13,299 bases of DNA from Phycisphaerales bacterium UBA2266 (GTDB taxonomy: Bacteria > Planctomycetota > Phycisphaerae > Sedimentisphaerales > Anaerobacaceae): contig DDXG01000383.1 of the NCBI GenBank assembly GCA_002347125.1, positions 14,978 to 28,276 of the forward strand, given 5' to 3'. Below are positions 1 through 7,961 of the stretch, piece by piece (position 1 is the first letter of the stretch; each line of letters begins with the position of its first letter). The notes beneath the pieces were generated by a model, which saw only the letters and a list, made by a program, of their open reading frames with translations, was not told the origin of the DNA and made no database searches. Made by a program: the position numbers and the translations under genes.

Positions 1-1
1 G

Positions 2-889
2 CCCGCCGATTCCTTTGTGCACTTCGGCACGACTTCCCGGCTGGGCCGGTCCCCGGGCGATCAGTCGAAGCGGGTCGCCTCACATAGCGTCACCCTGACC
101 GGCCTGGCCGGCGGCGAGGTCTACCGCTATCGCGTTTCGTCGCACACGCACAAGGCTTCGTCGCACCGGACGTTCTCCGGAATCTACAGTTTCGTGACGT
201 CGCCTGAAGGTCCTGATAGCCCCCGTTTTCACCGGCCCGCGGAACCCACGCCCGCCGCGGATGCCGGCGAGAACCCCGTGGTCAATGGCAGTTTCGAGAA
301 CGGCCTGGAAGGCTGGACGCGAATAGCGTGCGCGGGCAAGAAGGGTACCGAGGCGTTCAACGCGGCCACATCGCCTATGGGCAAAGTTGGATTCGGCGAA
401 GACGGCTACACGGCCCACAGCGGACAGAAACTGTACGGTTTCTCATACATCGGGTCCGACGACCCGACCTGGAAGGGCCCGGCCGAGTTGTGGAATCGCG
501 AGCTGATTACTCAGACGATCCGGGTGACGCCTGACCGCCCCCACGTGCTTGAGGCCTGGCTGCTCACGGGCGACCAGGGCAGCGGCTGGGGCCGGGATGC
601 CCGGATACGTCTGGTGGTCGATGAGGCCGGGGGCGACCTCCTCGGCGCGTTCGAGACCGCCGACCAGGCCAACGCCACGCAGTGGTTCGCTATGCAGCAT
701 CGATGGCTGCCGGTGCGGCTTCAATTCACGCCGCGGGCCGAGCGTGTTGCGATTGGGGCGGAGTTTCTTCATTGGTGGGCTCTCGAAGCCTCCTATCTCT
801 ACATTGACGACATACGCGTTTACCCCTTGGCCGCCACGGGGCCATCCGATGCAGGTCCGTCGGCCCCTGACAGCGAGCAATCCCGATGA
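2..889 (+). CDS. Partial Fn3-like plus carbohydrate-binding-like beta-sandwich protein (5' end missing)
   Basis: The frame is open to the left edge, so the 295 visible residues are the C-terminal part of a longer protein; the first in-frame GTG at 17 lies inside a domain and is not a credible start. The first ~65 residues resemble the end of a fibronectin type III or purple-acid-phosphatase N-domain fold: VHFGTTSRLG, then LTGLAGGEVYRYRVSS, then GIYSFVTSP. A Pro/Ala-rich linker follows. The last ~200 residues open with NPVVNGSFENGLEGW and close with YLYIDDIRVYPL, the beginning and end typical of CBM4/9- or galactose-binding-like jelly rolls. No catalytic motif is visible, so enzyme activity, if any, lies upstream of the window. 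The stop overlaps the next gene's ATG (ATGA), which suggests translational coupling and a joint role in binding or degrading glycans outside the cytoplasm. A metallophosphatase with accessory domains is an alternative for the missing part. Confidence 0.72.
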   Translation, partial: PADSFVHFGTTSRLGRSPGDQSKRVASHSVTLTGLAGGEVYRYRVSSHTHKASSHRTFSGIYSFVTSPEGPDSPRFHRPAEPTPAADAGENPVVNGSFENGLEGWTRIACAGKKGTEAFNAATSPMGKVGFGEDGYTAHSGQKLYGFSYIGSDDPTWKGPAELWNRELITQTIRVTPDRPHVLEAWLLTGDQGSGWGRDARIRLVVDEAGGDLLGAFETADQANATQWFAMQHRWLPVRLQFTPRAERVAIGAEFLHWWALEASYLYIDDIRVYPLAATGPSDAGPSAPDSEQSR

Positions 890-2199
890 TACGTCGCCGC
901 CGACACTACATTGGCTGTCTGCTGTCACTCGTGCTTGTCGCCGGCGGTCGTCTGTGGGGGGGCCAGCCCCTTGAGTCGCCCGACTGGTGGAGGCAGACTC
1001 GGTCCATCTACGCCTCATTCGATCTGTCGGGTGCGGGCGGGCCGCTGATGAAGTTCCCCAGTCAGGACATCAGGAAGAAGCTCAGCAGTTTCCGTGATCT
1101 GCCGGTGCTGTTGGACGACGCCCGGTCTCTGGGCTGCAACTGTGTCTATCTCGTGAGCTGGTGGGAGCCGGACTACGCCTCCAACAAGGGCGATTACCGC
1201 ATCCGGACGGACCTCGGCGGCGACGAGGCCTTCGCCGACGGGATACGGGCCATTCACGACCAGGGCGGGCGGATTATCCTGTACATCGAGCCTTTCATCA
1301 TCACGCGGACCAGCCGGATCGGTCAATCTCACGGGGCGTCGTGGTGTATGAAGGACCCGCAAGGTCGGCCGCAGACCTACTACGGCAACGCCAGGTACTA
1401 CCTCATGTGGCCCGGGGAAGGGTCCGGCTGGACGCAGTACATTTGCGAGACCGCGGAGCGGTTGACCCGGCAGTTTGGTGTCGATGGGTTCCATCTGGAC
1501 TCCTACGGTTGCCAGTGGGACCTGAAAGACCATGACCCAGCTCACGCGGGCAGCTTCAATGGCGGGGCGGTCGATCTGGTCCGACGGATGAGGCGAGGGA
1601 TTGTGGCAATCAACCCGCAGGCCGTCATCATTCTGGAGTGCTGCGAGCGGACCGAGTTGCTCGACGTCTGCGACGGCGGCCAGATCGAATCCGGGGCATG
1701 GCTCTACTCGCCCGTCAAGGTGCTCGATGAGAAGCCGTGGGTCGCCCATGTCCGCTACAAGGCCTTCACCAGCCACTACTCGATGGTGGAAATGGATCGC
1801 ATCCTCGATATGGGCTACAATCTGTCGCTGTCGCCGTGGTGGTTCGAAGTCCATACCTCACAAGGCGATTTCGACCGCATGCGCAGGCCCATGAACAGCC
1901 CCGACGAATGGCATCGGCGGCTGCGTACACTGTGGAACTGGGACAATCTGCTGTATATCAACGGCGCCTCGCGTCCCGAAGGCATCGACCTGTTTCAGCT
2001 TCGCCGAGACCTGGAGATGCGCCGCTACGCCAGGCCGACGCCCGTTTACTACGACGCGCAGGCCTATTGGGACGCCGTTGACGCATACGAGCCGGGCGTC
2101 AAGGCCCTGCTCGAGGCGGGAGAACCCCTGCGGACCCCCGCTCAGTACCTCCGAGAAAGGCTCGGCACCGCCGATCCGACGATACCCATTGCACGCTGA
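886..2199 (+). CDS. Secreted TIM-barrel glycoside-hydrolase-like protein, family uncertain
   Basis: This 437-residue protein begins with a signal peptide: basic MIRRRRHY, then a hydrophobic stretch (about residues 9-20), then small residues before GQPLESPDWW. The rest reads as a (beta/alpha)8 glycosidase barrel. It has the strand-helix run LGCNCVYLVSWWEPDY, a strand ending in RIILYIEPF, the motif VDGFHLDSYG with Asp205 where retaining alpha-glycosidase-type barrels place the nucleophile, and VIILECCE with Glu251/Glu254 as possible acid/base on the next strand. LSLSPWWFE lies in a late barrel strand. The overall pattern recalls GH13/GH36-clan and DUF6259-like putative glycoside hydrolases, but I cannot assign a numbered family, and the catalytic roles are inferred from position only. 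The ATG sits in a 4-bp overlap with the upstream stop, so the start depends on coupling rather than on a strong ribosome-binding site. The substrate is probably a glycan handled together with its two neighbours. Confidence 0.72.
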   Translation: MIRRRRHYIGCLLSLVLVAGGRLWGGQPLESPDWWRQTRSIYASFDLSGAGGPLMKFPSQDIRKKLSSFRDLPVLLDDARSLGCNCVYLVSWWEPDYASNKGDYRIRTDLGGDEAFADGIRAIHDQGGRIILYIEPFIITRTSRIGQSHGASWCMKDPQGRPQTYYGNARYYLMWPGEGSGWTQYICETAERLTRQFGVDGFHLDSYGCQWDLKDHDPAHAGSFNGGAVDLVRRMRRGIVAINPQAVIILECCERTELLDVCDGGQIESGAWLYSPVKVLDEKPWVAHVRYKAFTSHYSMVEMDRILDMGYNLSLSPWWFEVHTSQGDFDRMRRPMNSPDEWHRRLRTLWNWDNLLYINGASRPEGIDLFQLRRDLEMRRYARPTPVYYDAQAYWDAVDAYEPGVKALLEAGEPLRTPAQYLRERLGTADPTIPIAR

Positions 2200-2219
2200 T
2201 ATTTCGAAGGAGACAAACC

Positions 2220-2843
2220 ATGAGAAGTTGCGTTTTCTCAGCCATGCTGGTAGTTGCCCTGATGAGTTCTACCGGCTGCCTCGATCAGGCCAAGAAGGAT
2301 GCCGCTAGAGATGGGTTCACACCGTTGTTCAACGGCAAGGACCTGACCGGCTGGACGTCGACGGGCAATGCCAGATGGACCGTCGAAGACGGTATGCTCG
2401 TAGGGACCCAGGGCCCGGACAACGCCCCCGGCGACCTCTTCACGACGGCCGAATACGGCGACTTTGAGCTGACGTGCACATGGCGGGTCGAGTGGCCGTG
2501 CAATACCGGCATCTGGTTCCGCTATCAGTCGGACCAGAAGGCCTACCAGGCCGACATCCTTGAGTACAAGAACCCCGTCTGCTGGTCGGGCACGCTCTAC
2601 TGCCCGGGCAAGATGTTCCTGGCCATGAACGAGGACCCCTCCATCGTCAACCGCGAGGGCTGGAACACGATGATGGTCCGGGCCGAGGGCGACCACCTGC
2701 AAGTCTGGCTCAACGGCCGTCAGACGGCCGACGTGCGGGACGACTCCTCCGCGGCCGGAAAGATCGGCTTTCAGGTGCATCCCGGCGCTGAGTTCGGACC
2801 CATGAAGGTCATCATCAAGGACATCCGCATCAAGCCGCTGTAG
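2220..2843 (+). CDS. DUF1080 / 3-keto-disaccharide hydrolase-type lipoprotein
   Basis: This 207-residue protein has a short signal peptide ending in the lipobox SSTGC, with the lipidated Cys at residue 20, so it should be membrane-anchored outside the cytoplasm. The whole mature part is one DUF1080 (3keto-disac_hyd) concanavalin-like beta sandwich: FTPLFNGKDLTGW, then WTVEDGMLVG, then YGDFELTCTWRV, NTGIWFR, and a C-terminal WNTMMVRAEGDHLQVWLNG. Family members characterised so far cleave 3-keto-glycosides made by a GFO/IDH/MocA-type oxidoreductase; many others are uncharacterised or only bind sugar. No such oxidoreductase is visible here. The usual metal/substrate segment around a GYE-x-Q motif appears in altered form, AYQADILEYKNP. 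The start is fixed by AAGGAG at 2207-2212, 7 nt before the ATG. The gene lies 20 bp after the TIM-barrel gene, presumably in one transcript, and is convergent with the POT gene 30 bp away, with no obvious terminator between them. Confidence 0.88.
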   Translation: MRSCVFSAMLVVALMSSTGCLDQAKKDAARDGFTPLFNGKDLTGWTSTGNARWTVEDGMLVGTQGPDNAPGDLFTTAEYGDFELTCTWRVEWPCNTGIWFRYQSDQKAYQADILEYKNPVCWSGTLYCPGKMFLAMNEDPSIVNREGWNTMMVRAEGDHLQVWLNGRQTADVRDDSSAAGKIGFQVHPGAEFGPMKVIIKDIRIKPL

Positions 2844-2873
2844 ACAATATTGCGTGGTGCGGATGCAACTGCG

Positions 2874-4256
2874 TCAAGTCCCTTCGTCCTGGATGTAGTT
2901 GCGGACCTTGTAGCCCATGGCCACGGGGACGAACACGACGGCCGTGGCGATCATCATGCCGCTGAAGAACCAGAAGTAGCCGGCGCCGGAGAGCTTGCTG
3001 GTTCCGTCGGCGTTGCGGATCACCGTGTTGACGATGGCCGTGAAGAGGTTGCCCAGGGACACGGACAATAGAAACACGGCCATGATGAACGACTTCATCT
3101 TCTTCGGGGCCTGCGTGTAGGAGAACTCCAGGCAGGTAATCGAGACCATCACCTCCGCCGCGGCGATGATCGCGTGGGCCAGGATAAGCCAGGCGACGCC
3201 GGGCTGCTCACCGGCGGCCAGCCGTGTTTCGATCCAGCCGGAGACGATAAACGCCCCGGAGGCGACAAACAAACCGATGGAGATCTTTCGAAGCGCCGTC
3301 AATGGAAAGACCTTGTTAATCGCCGGATAGATCACCAGCGAGAACGTGGGGATCAGGATCAGGATCATCAAGGGGTTGACGGCGGCGATCTGTGAACTCA
3401 GCAGCGTCCACTCAAAGACCTTTCCGCCGGCCGTCTCCCAGTGAAGGACCGTGCGGTTCATCTTCTCGGCTTGCAGCACCCACGCCGAATCCATCTGGTC
3501 GAACAGCGCCCAGAACATGGCGACGAAGACATAGAGGACGGCGAGCCTGGCCAGCGACAGGACGGCGTCGCGGCTGAAGCACTCCCTCACGAATTGGGCC
3601 CCGTTGGCGGGGATGTGAACGAACTTCTTCCGGCCGAGCCAGAACACAAACGTCGCCAGCGCCATGACGACGGCCGGCACGCCGAATGCCCATCCAGGAC
3701 CGAAACGCGAGTGCTCAAGCAGATACGGACAGACGAGGAACTGCGCCGTGAACGCCCCGACGTTGATGGAGAAGTAGAACCAGGAGTACACCTTCGCCAT
3801 GAGGTGCTTGTTTGCATGGCCGAACTGGTCGCCCACGTTCGCCGAGACGCACGGCTTGATCATCCCGGAGCCGACCGCCACCAACGCGATCCCGAGGAAC
3901 AGGCCGACCCGCGTCTGGTCCAGGGCCAGCGCGGCGAATCCAAAGCAGTAAAGCACTGAAAACCACAGGATGGTCCGGTACTTGCCGAGCCACAGGTCGC
4001 TGAGCAGGGCCCCGGCAAGCGGCATGAAGTACACGGCCGAGATGAACAGGTGGAACCATCGCTTGGCATCCTCATCCGTCATCGGCGCCGATGCCCCGCT
4101 GCGGTCGAGCAGGAACTTCGTCATGAAGACGACGAGGATACACCGCGTCCCATAGAAACTGAAGCGCTCCCCCATTTCATTGCCGAGGATATAAGGCACG
4201 CCGGCGGGCATATTCTCGGACGCCGGAGGCGATGTCATGTAGCTGTTGTTTGCCAT
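2874..4256 (-). CDS. POT/PTR2-family proton-coupled di-/tripeptide transporter
   Basis: This 460-residue MFS protein of the proton-dependent oligopeptide transporter family imports di- and tripeptides across the inner membrane. The family hallmarks are all visible. The proton-coupling ExxER motif is at residues 27-31 in NEMGERFSFYG. The PTR2 loop motif is around residues 82-95 (GALLSDLWLGKYRT). The TM4 lysine is Lys134 in GSGMIKPCVSANVGDQF. The second PTR2 signature FYFSINVG is at 160-167, and a TM10 glutamate lies in ITCLEFSYTQAPKKMKS. Twelve to fourteen hydrophobic segments fit the ~450-500-residue family size, and nothing suggests truncation. No clear ribosome-binding site precedes the ATG at 4256; in-frame ATGs at codons 7 and 16 are alternatives, since the conserved region begins only after residue 17. 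It is transcribed divergently from the exported tricorn protease gene, which fits uptake of the short peptides that protease should release. Confidence 0.93.
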   Translation of the reverse strand: MANNSYMTSPPASENMPAGVPYILGNEMGERFSFYGTRCILVVFMTKFLLDRSGASAPMTDEDAKRWFHLFISAVYFMPLAGALLSDLWLGKYRTILWFSVLYCFGFAALALDQTRVGLFLGIALVAVGSGMIKPCVSANVGDQFGHANKHLMAKVYSWFYFSINVGAFTAQFLVCPYLLEHSRFGPGWAFGVPAVVMALATFVFWLGRKKFVHIPANGAQFVRECFSRDAVLSLARLAVLYVFVAMFWALFDQMDSAWVLQAEKMNRTVLHWETAGGKVFEWTLLSSQIAAVNPLMILILIPTFSLVIYPAINKVFPLTALRKISIGLFVASGAFIVSGWIETRLAAGEQPGVAWLILAHAIIAAAEVMVSITCLEFSYTQAPKKMKSFIMAVFLLSVSLGNLFTAIVNTVIRNADGTSKLSGAGYFWFFSGMMIATAVVFVPVAMGYKVRNYIQDEGT

Positions 4257-4340
4257 AATTGACCGCGCTGACTGCTTCGCCGATAAACACCATAGCCCTG
4301 CCCGCGGGGCGAATAGGGTCCGCGTGGCAAGACCCCTGAA

Positions 4341-4376
4341 GCCGCTCTATCGTAGCGGCCGGGGACCAGACAGCAA
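4341..4376 (-). promoter_or_regulatory. Tentative POT promoter overlapping an inverted repeat
   Basis: Read on the minus strand, TTGCTG (4376-4371) and TACGAT (4354-4349) are separated by 16 bp, a weak sigma70-like pair. The -10 candidate falls within the loop and inner stem base of the perfect inverted repeat GCCGCT-N7-AGCGGC (4341-4359). This is the position expected of an operator that would block RNA polymerase. Both elements are short, the -35 matches only at TTG, and the region is GC-rich, so chance cannot be excluded. Confidence 0.22.
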
Positions 4377-4525
4377 AGCGGAAAGTGTGGATTTCAGACC
4401 GCTGCGATACACCGTCGGGCGGACGCCTGGGTCGAGAACGAGCCGCAGCCGGGCGCGGCCCGGTCGGACGTGGGATGGTGTGAGGCCACAACGTCGTGTG
4501 GACGGCCCGATAACAGCAACCAGCT

Positions 4526-4531
4526 TATACT
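4526..4531 (+). promoter_or_regulatory. Possible -10 element of the tricorn gene
   Basis: TATACT is one mismatch from the sigma70 -10 consensus and stands out in otherwise GC-rich DNA 24 bp before the ATG, which would give a very short leader. No acceptable -35 lies 16-18 bp upstream; the nearest TTGACA-like hexamer (TGGACG, 4499-4504) is 21 bp away. An activator-dependent promoter would fit, but this is conjecture. Confidence 0.3.
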
Positions 4532-4555
4532 CCAACGACGCTCAAGGTTGTGATT

Positions 4556-7500
4556 ATGAGACACTGCTCACGAATCCCCGCGTTTATTGCGATTTTCTGC
4601 GCCTTTCTGACGTTCGCACAGATACTTCGCGCCGGTCAGAGCGCCACGCAGACGCCGGATGCCCGTATGCTGCGGTTCCCTGATGTAAGCGCCGACAGTA
4701 TTGTCTTTGTCTACGCCGGCGATATCTGGACCGTCGCCCGCCAGGGCGGTCTGGCGCGGAGGATCAGTTCGCCGCAGGGCAAGGAAGTCTTCCCCAAGTT
4801 CTCCCCGGATGGCAAGTCCATTGCCTTCAGCGGCAACTACGACGGCAATACGGACGTCTACATCATGCCTTCTGAAGGCGGCATACCCAAACGCCTCACC
4901 CATCATTCCAGCGTCGATCACGTAGTCGACTTTCACCCGGATGGCTCGAAGCTGCTCATCCGCTCGCGGATGGCCGCCCCATCCAGCCGATTCAACCAAC
5001 TGTTTCTTATATCCATCGACGGGGGGCTGCCGGAGCCACTGCCATTTCTCTACGGAGAGCTGGCGGCCTTCAGCCCGGATGGCAAGCAGATGGCCCTGCA
5101 GTTGGTCTCGTGCGAGTTCCGCACCTGGAAACGCTACCGCGGCGGCATGGCCAGCGATATCTGGCTCTATGACACGGAACAGAACACATCGCGGAAGATG
5201 ACGAACTTCGCCGGCACGGACGCCCTGCCCATGTGGCACGGAGACGATGTGTACTTCCTGTCGGACCGCGACAGCAAGAAGAAGCTCAATATCTGGGCGT
5301 ACAGCCTCAAGACCAAGAAGACCCGGCAGGTGACGCAATTCACCGATTACGACGTGAAATGGCCCAGCATCGGACCCGACGCCATCGTCTTTGAACAGGC
5401 GGGCCGCCTGCACCTGCTGGATCTGGCCACCGAACGCGCGATGCCCGTGGAGATACGCGTCCCGGACGACCTGCCGCAGTTTCGCTCCAGCCTGAAGAAT
5501 GTCTCGGACCGCATCGAGAACTTCGACATTTCGCCTACGGGCCAGCGGGGCCTGTTCGAGGCCCGAGGGGAGGTATTCACCATTCCGGCCAGGCACGGCA
5601 GCATTCGAAACCTGACGAACACCTCCGGGGCCGCCGAGCGATTCGCCGTGTGGTCGCCCGATGCGGCCAACGTGGCCTATTTCTCCGACGCCACCGGCGA
5701 GTACGAACTCTACATCCGCCCCTCCGACGGGTCGGGCCAGGCCGTGCAGATCACCCGCAACGGGAAGGTCTTTCGCTATCGTCCTGTGTGGTCGCCCGAC
5801 AACAAGATTATTGCGTTCTCCGACAAGACCGGCAGCCTGTGGGTGGTCGCGGCCGAGGCGGGCAGCGATCCGCAGCTTGTCGACAAGGACGAGTGGACCG
5901 ACATGGAGTCCTACAACTGGTCGCCGGACAGTCGTTATCTGGCCTACCACCGGCACATGGCCAACCGCAACGCCGCCATCATGGTATACGACACGCTGGA
6001 CAAACGTGTCCACCAGGTGACCGGCGACTACTACGACGACACCGAACCGGTCTTCGACCAGGGGGGCGATTACCTTTTCTTCCGGTCGAACCGTTCTTTC
6101 ACGCCCGTCTTCGGCGACTTTGACGAGACATGGGTTTATGCGAACAGCGCACGCCTTTACGCCGTGACCTTGCGCAAGACCGTCGAATCGCCGATCGCGC
6201 CGCGAAGCGACGAGGAGACCGCCGACGGCCGGTCCGACGACGCCAACGACGCCGCCTCCAACGGAGCCAAGCGCGAGGCAAACGCGAACGGGTCGGCGAC
6301 ATCGGACGCAATTGACTTTGACGACATCGAACGACGTGTCGTCGAGCTGCCAGTCGATGCCGGCAACCTCAGAAAGCTCCGCACGGTGGAGGGCAAACTG
6401 GTCTTTCTGCGACGCCCGCCGGCGGGTGCGGCCAAGAACGGCCAGACCGTCCTGACCTACTACGATACGGACAGTCGCAAGGAGGAGACCGTTATGGCGG
6501 ATGTCGACGACTACGAGGTCTCCTGCGCGGGCAACAAGTTCATCTACAAGAGCGGTTCGACCTATGGGATCGCCTCGCTGGCCAAGAACGGCGGTAACAA
6601 CAACACCCACAAACTGGCGACGAGCGACCTGGAGGCATGGATCGAACCCCGTGCGGAGTGGACGCAGTTGTTCAACGAGGCCTGGCGGATCGAGCGGGAC
6701 TTCTTCTACGACCCGAATATGCACGGGCTCAACTGGGAAAACGTCCGCGCCCGTTACGCGGCCATGTTGCCGTTTGTCGTGGACCGAGAGGACCTCAACT
6801 ACGTTATCGGCGAGATGATCGGCGAGCTCAACGCCTCGCATGCCTACGTCCGCGGCGGCGACGTCGAGAAGGGACCCACGGTGTCGGTGGGTTTGTTGGG
6901 TTGCGATTTCGTCTTCGACCGGTCGTTGGGCCTCTTTCAATTCTCGCGCATCTACGAAGGCGCCGTCTGGGACGCCACTCAGCGAAGCCCGCTGGTGCGG
7001 CCCGGCATCGATGTCAAACACGGAGACTACCTCATGGCCGTCAACGGCATGAAGGTGGATTCCACCAAGGACCCATGGGCCGCGTTGCAGGGCCTCGCGG
7101 GCAAGACGGTCACGCTGGAAATCGGCTCGCCGCCGGATGCCGGCAATCCGCGCCGGATTATTATTGAACCGCTCAGCAGCGAGACGGACCTGCGCGCCGC
7201 CGCGTGGATCGAGGCCAACCGCCTTAAGGTCCAACAAGCCACAGGCAACCGGGTGGGGTATATCTACGTGCCCGATACCGGACGCAACGGCCTCAGCGAG
7301 CTGTTCCGCCAGTTCGCCGCCCAGTGGCACAAGGACGCCCTCATCATCGACGAACGCTTCAACGCGGGCGGCCAGGTCCCCGACCGCTTCGTCGAGTTGC
7401 TCAACCGCCCGACATACAACTACTGGGCGCGTCGCGACCACCGCGACTGGCGGACGCCCAATCTTTCGCATACCGGCCCCAAGGTCATGCTCATCAACGG

Positions 7501-7858
7501 CTGGTCCGGTTCGGGGGGGGATGCCCTGCCCTACTACTTCCGCAAGGCCGCTCTCGGGCCCCTGGTCGGCACACGAACTTGGGGCGGACTCATCGGCATC
7601 AGCGGCAACCCCAAGTTCATCGACGGCGGTTACATCTCCGCCCCGGCGTTCGGCTTCTGGAATACCGCCGGCAACTGGGAAGTCGAGGGCTACGGCGTCG
7701 ACCCGGACTACGAGGTCGAACCCATGCCGCATGATCTGGCCCAGGGAGCTGACCCCCAACTGGACAAGGCGATCGAAGTGGTCCTCGACATGCTCAAGAA
7801 GACCCCCCCGACCACGCCCGCCAAACCCGTCTATCCGGACCGTTCGGACACCAAGTGA
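4556..7858 (+). CDS. Exported tricorn protease (S41-clan serine peptidase)
   Basis: This 1100-residue protein has the full tricorn layout. An N-terminal signal peptide (hydrophobic core about residues 9-22, then LRAGQ) is followed by PD40-type beta-propeller repeats (FSPDGKSIAFSG, FSPDGKQMALQL, WSPDNKIIAFSD, WSPDSRYLAYHR) to about residue 520. A low-complexity acidic linker spans about 545-585, then come the tricorn C1 helical region, a PDZ domain and the S41-like C2 core. By analogy with the Thermoplasma enzyme the catalytic tetrad is Ser761-His762 (LNASHAYV), nucleophile Ser986 (WSGSGGDALP) and Glu1044 (WEVEGYGVDPD). The residue after the nucleophile is Gly, not the archaeal Asp; it acts through its backbone amide, so activity is not ruled out. 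The enzyme should cut oligopeptides into short ones in the periplasm. The start at 4556 is preferred over an in-frame GTG at 4550 because the AAGG at 4543-4546 sits 9 nt before the ATG. The M2-like peptidase and OPT genes follow on the same strand. Confidence 0.93.
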   Translation: MRHCSRIPAFIAIFCAFLTFAQILRAGQSATQTPDARMLRFPDVSADSIVFVYAGDIWTVARQGGLARRISSPQGKEVFPKFSPDGKSIAFSGNYDGNTDVYIMPSEGGIPKRLTHHSSVDHVVDFHPDGSKLLIRSRMAAPSSRFNQLFLISIDGGLPEPLPFLYGELAAFSPDGKQMALQLVSCEFRTWKRYRGGMASDIWLYDTEQNTSRKMTNFAGTDALPMWHGDDVYFLSDRDSKKKLNIWAYSLKTKKTRQVTQFTDYDVKWPSIGPDAIVFEQAGRLHLLDLATERAMPVEIRVPDDLPQFRSSLKNVSDRIENFDISPTGQRGLFEARGEVFTIPARHGSIRNLTNTSGAAERFAVWSPDAANVAYFSDATGEYELYIRPSDGSGQAVQITRNGKVFRYRPVWSPDNKIIAFSDKTGSLWVVAAEAGSDPQLVDKDEWTDMESYNWSPDSRYLAYHRHMANRNAAIMVYDTLDKRVHQVTGDYYDDTEPVFDQGGDYLFFRSNRSFTPVFGDFDETWVYANSARLYAVTLRKTVESPIAPRSDEETADGRSDDANDAASNGAKREANANGSATSDAIDFDDIERRVVELPVDAGNLRKLRTVEGKLVFLRRPPAGAAKNGQTVLTYYDTDSRKEETVMADVDDYEVSCAGNKFIYKSGSTYGIASLAKNGGNNNTHKLATSDLEAWIEPRAEWTQLFNEAWRIERDFFYDPNMHGLNWENVRARYAAMLPFVVDREDLNYVIGEMIGELNASHAYVRGGDVEKGPTVSVGLLGCDFVFDRSLGLFQFSRIYEGAVWDATQRSPLVRPGIDVKHGDYLMAVNGMKVDSTKDPWAALQGLAGKTVTLEIGSPPDAGNPRRIIIEPLSSETDLRAAAWIEANRLKVQQATGNRVGYIYVPDTGRNGLSELFRQFAAQWHKDALIIDERFNAGGQVPDRFVELLNRPTYNYWARRDHRDWRTPNLSHTGPKVMLINGWSGSGGDALPYYFRKAALGPLVGTRTWGGLIGISGNPKFIDGGYISAPAFGFWNTAGNWEVEGYGVDPDYEVEPMPHDLAQGADPQLDKAIEVVLDMLKKTPPTTPAKPVYPDRSDTK

Positions 7859-7873
7859 GGCTGGACGAGCCTC
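7857..7873 (+). terminator. Hairpin at the tricorn stop codon, no U-tract
   Basis: GAGGCT-GGACG-AGCCTC forms a perfect 6-bp stem with a 5-nt loop starting in the tricorn stop codon. No run of T follows, so it is not a classical intrinsic terminator. It could protect the mRNA end, attenuate read-through to the next gene, or be chance. Confidence 0.3.
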
Positions 7874-7946
7874 GATGCCCATGATAGGATGCACCCCGGC
7901 GCGATCGCGGAATGTGCCGCTGCGCCGGCTGTCACGATAAACCGTG

Positions 7947-7952
7947 AAGGAG
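7947..7952 (+). promoter_or_regulatory. Ribosome-binding site fixing the M2-like peptidase start
   Basis: AAGGAG, a full Shine-Dalgarno core, lies 9 nt before the ATG at 7962. It rules out the in-frame GTG at 7944, which would place the motif inside the coding region and extend the signal peptide by six residues without a charge or hydrophobic contribution. Confidence 0.75.
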
Positions 7953-7961
7953 TGCATCACC

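Larger units (their letters stand above)
4257..4555. other. Divergent intergenic region between the POT and tricorn genes
   Basis: About 300 bp separate the two divergent start codons, the longest non-coding stretch in the window. Open frames crossing it look like chance readings of GC-rich DNA and resemble no protein. It contains two perfect inverted repeats: 4341-4359 (6-bp stem GCCGCT/AGCGGC, 7-nt loop) and 4449-4463 (6-bp stem CCGGGC/GCCCGG, 3-nt loop). The second could easily be chance, given the base composition. The region must carry the promoters of both genes, and a shared regulator site is plausible, but no known operator or riboswitch is recognisable. Confidence 0.6.

Noticed and set aside
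2844..2873. Bidirectional terminator between the convergent DUF1080 and POT genes
   Set aside because: The 30-bp gap shows only a 4-bp complementarity (TTGC/GCAA) and no T-run in either direction.
4449..4463. CCGGGC-GCG-GCCCGG inverted repeat as an operator
   Set aside because: It is all G and C in a very GC-rich stretch and not placed near a promoter candidate; chance is the simpler explanation.
4246..4683. A possible small gene in the POT-tricorn intergenic region
   Set aside because: It overlaps both flanking genes, has an Arg/Pro/Ser-rich composition typical of chance frames in GC-rich DNA, and lacks a ribosome-binding site.
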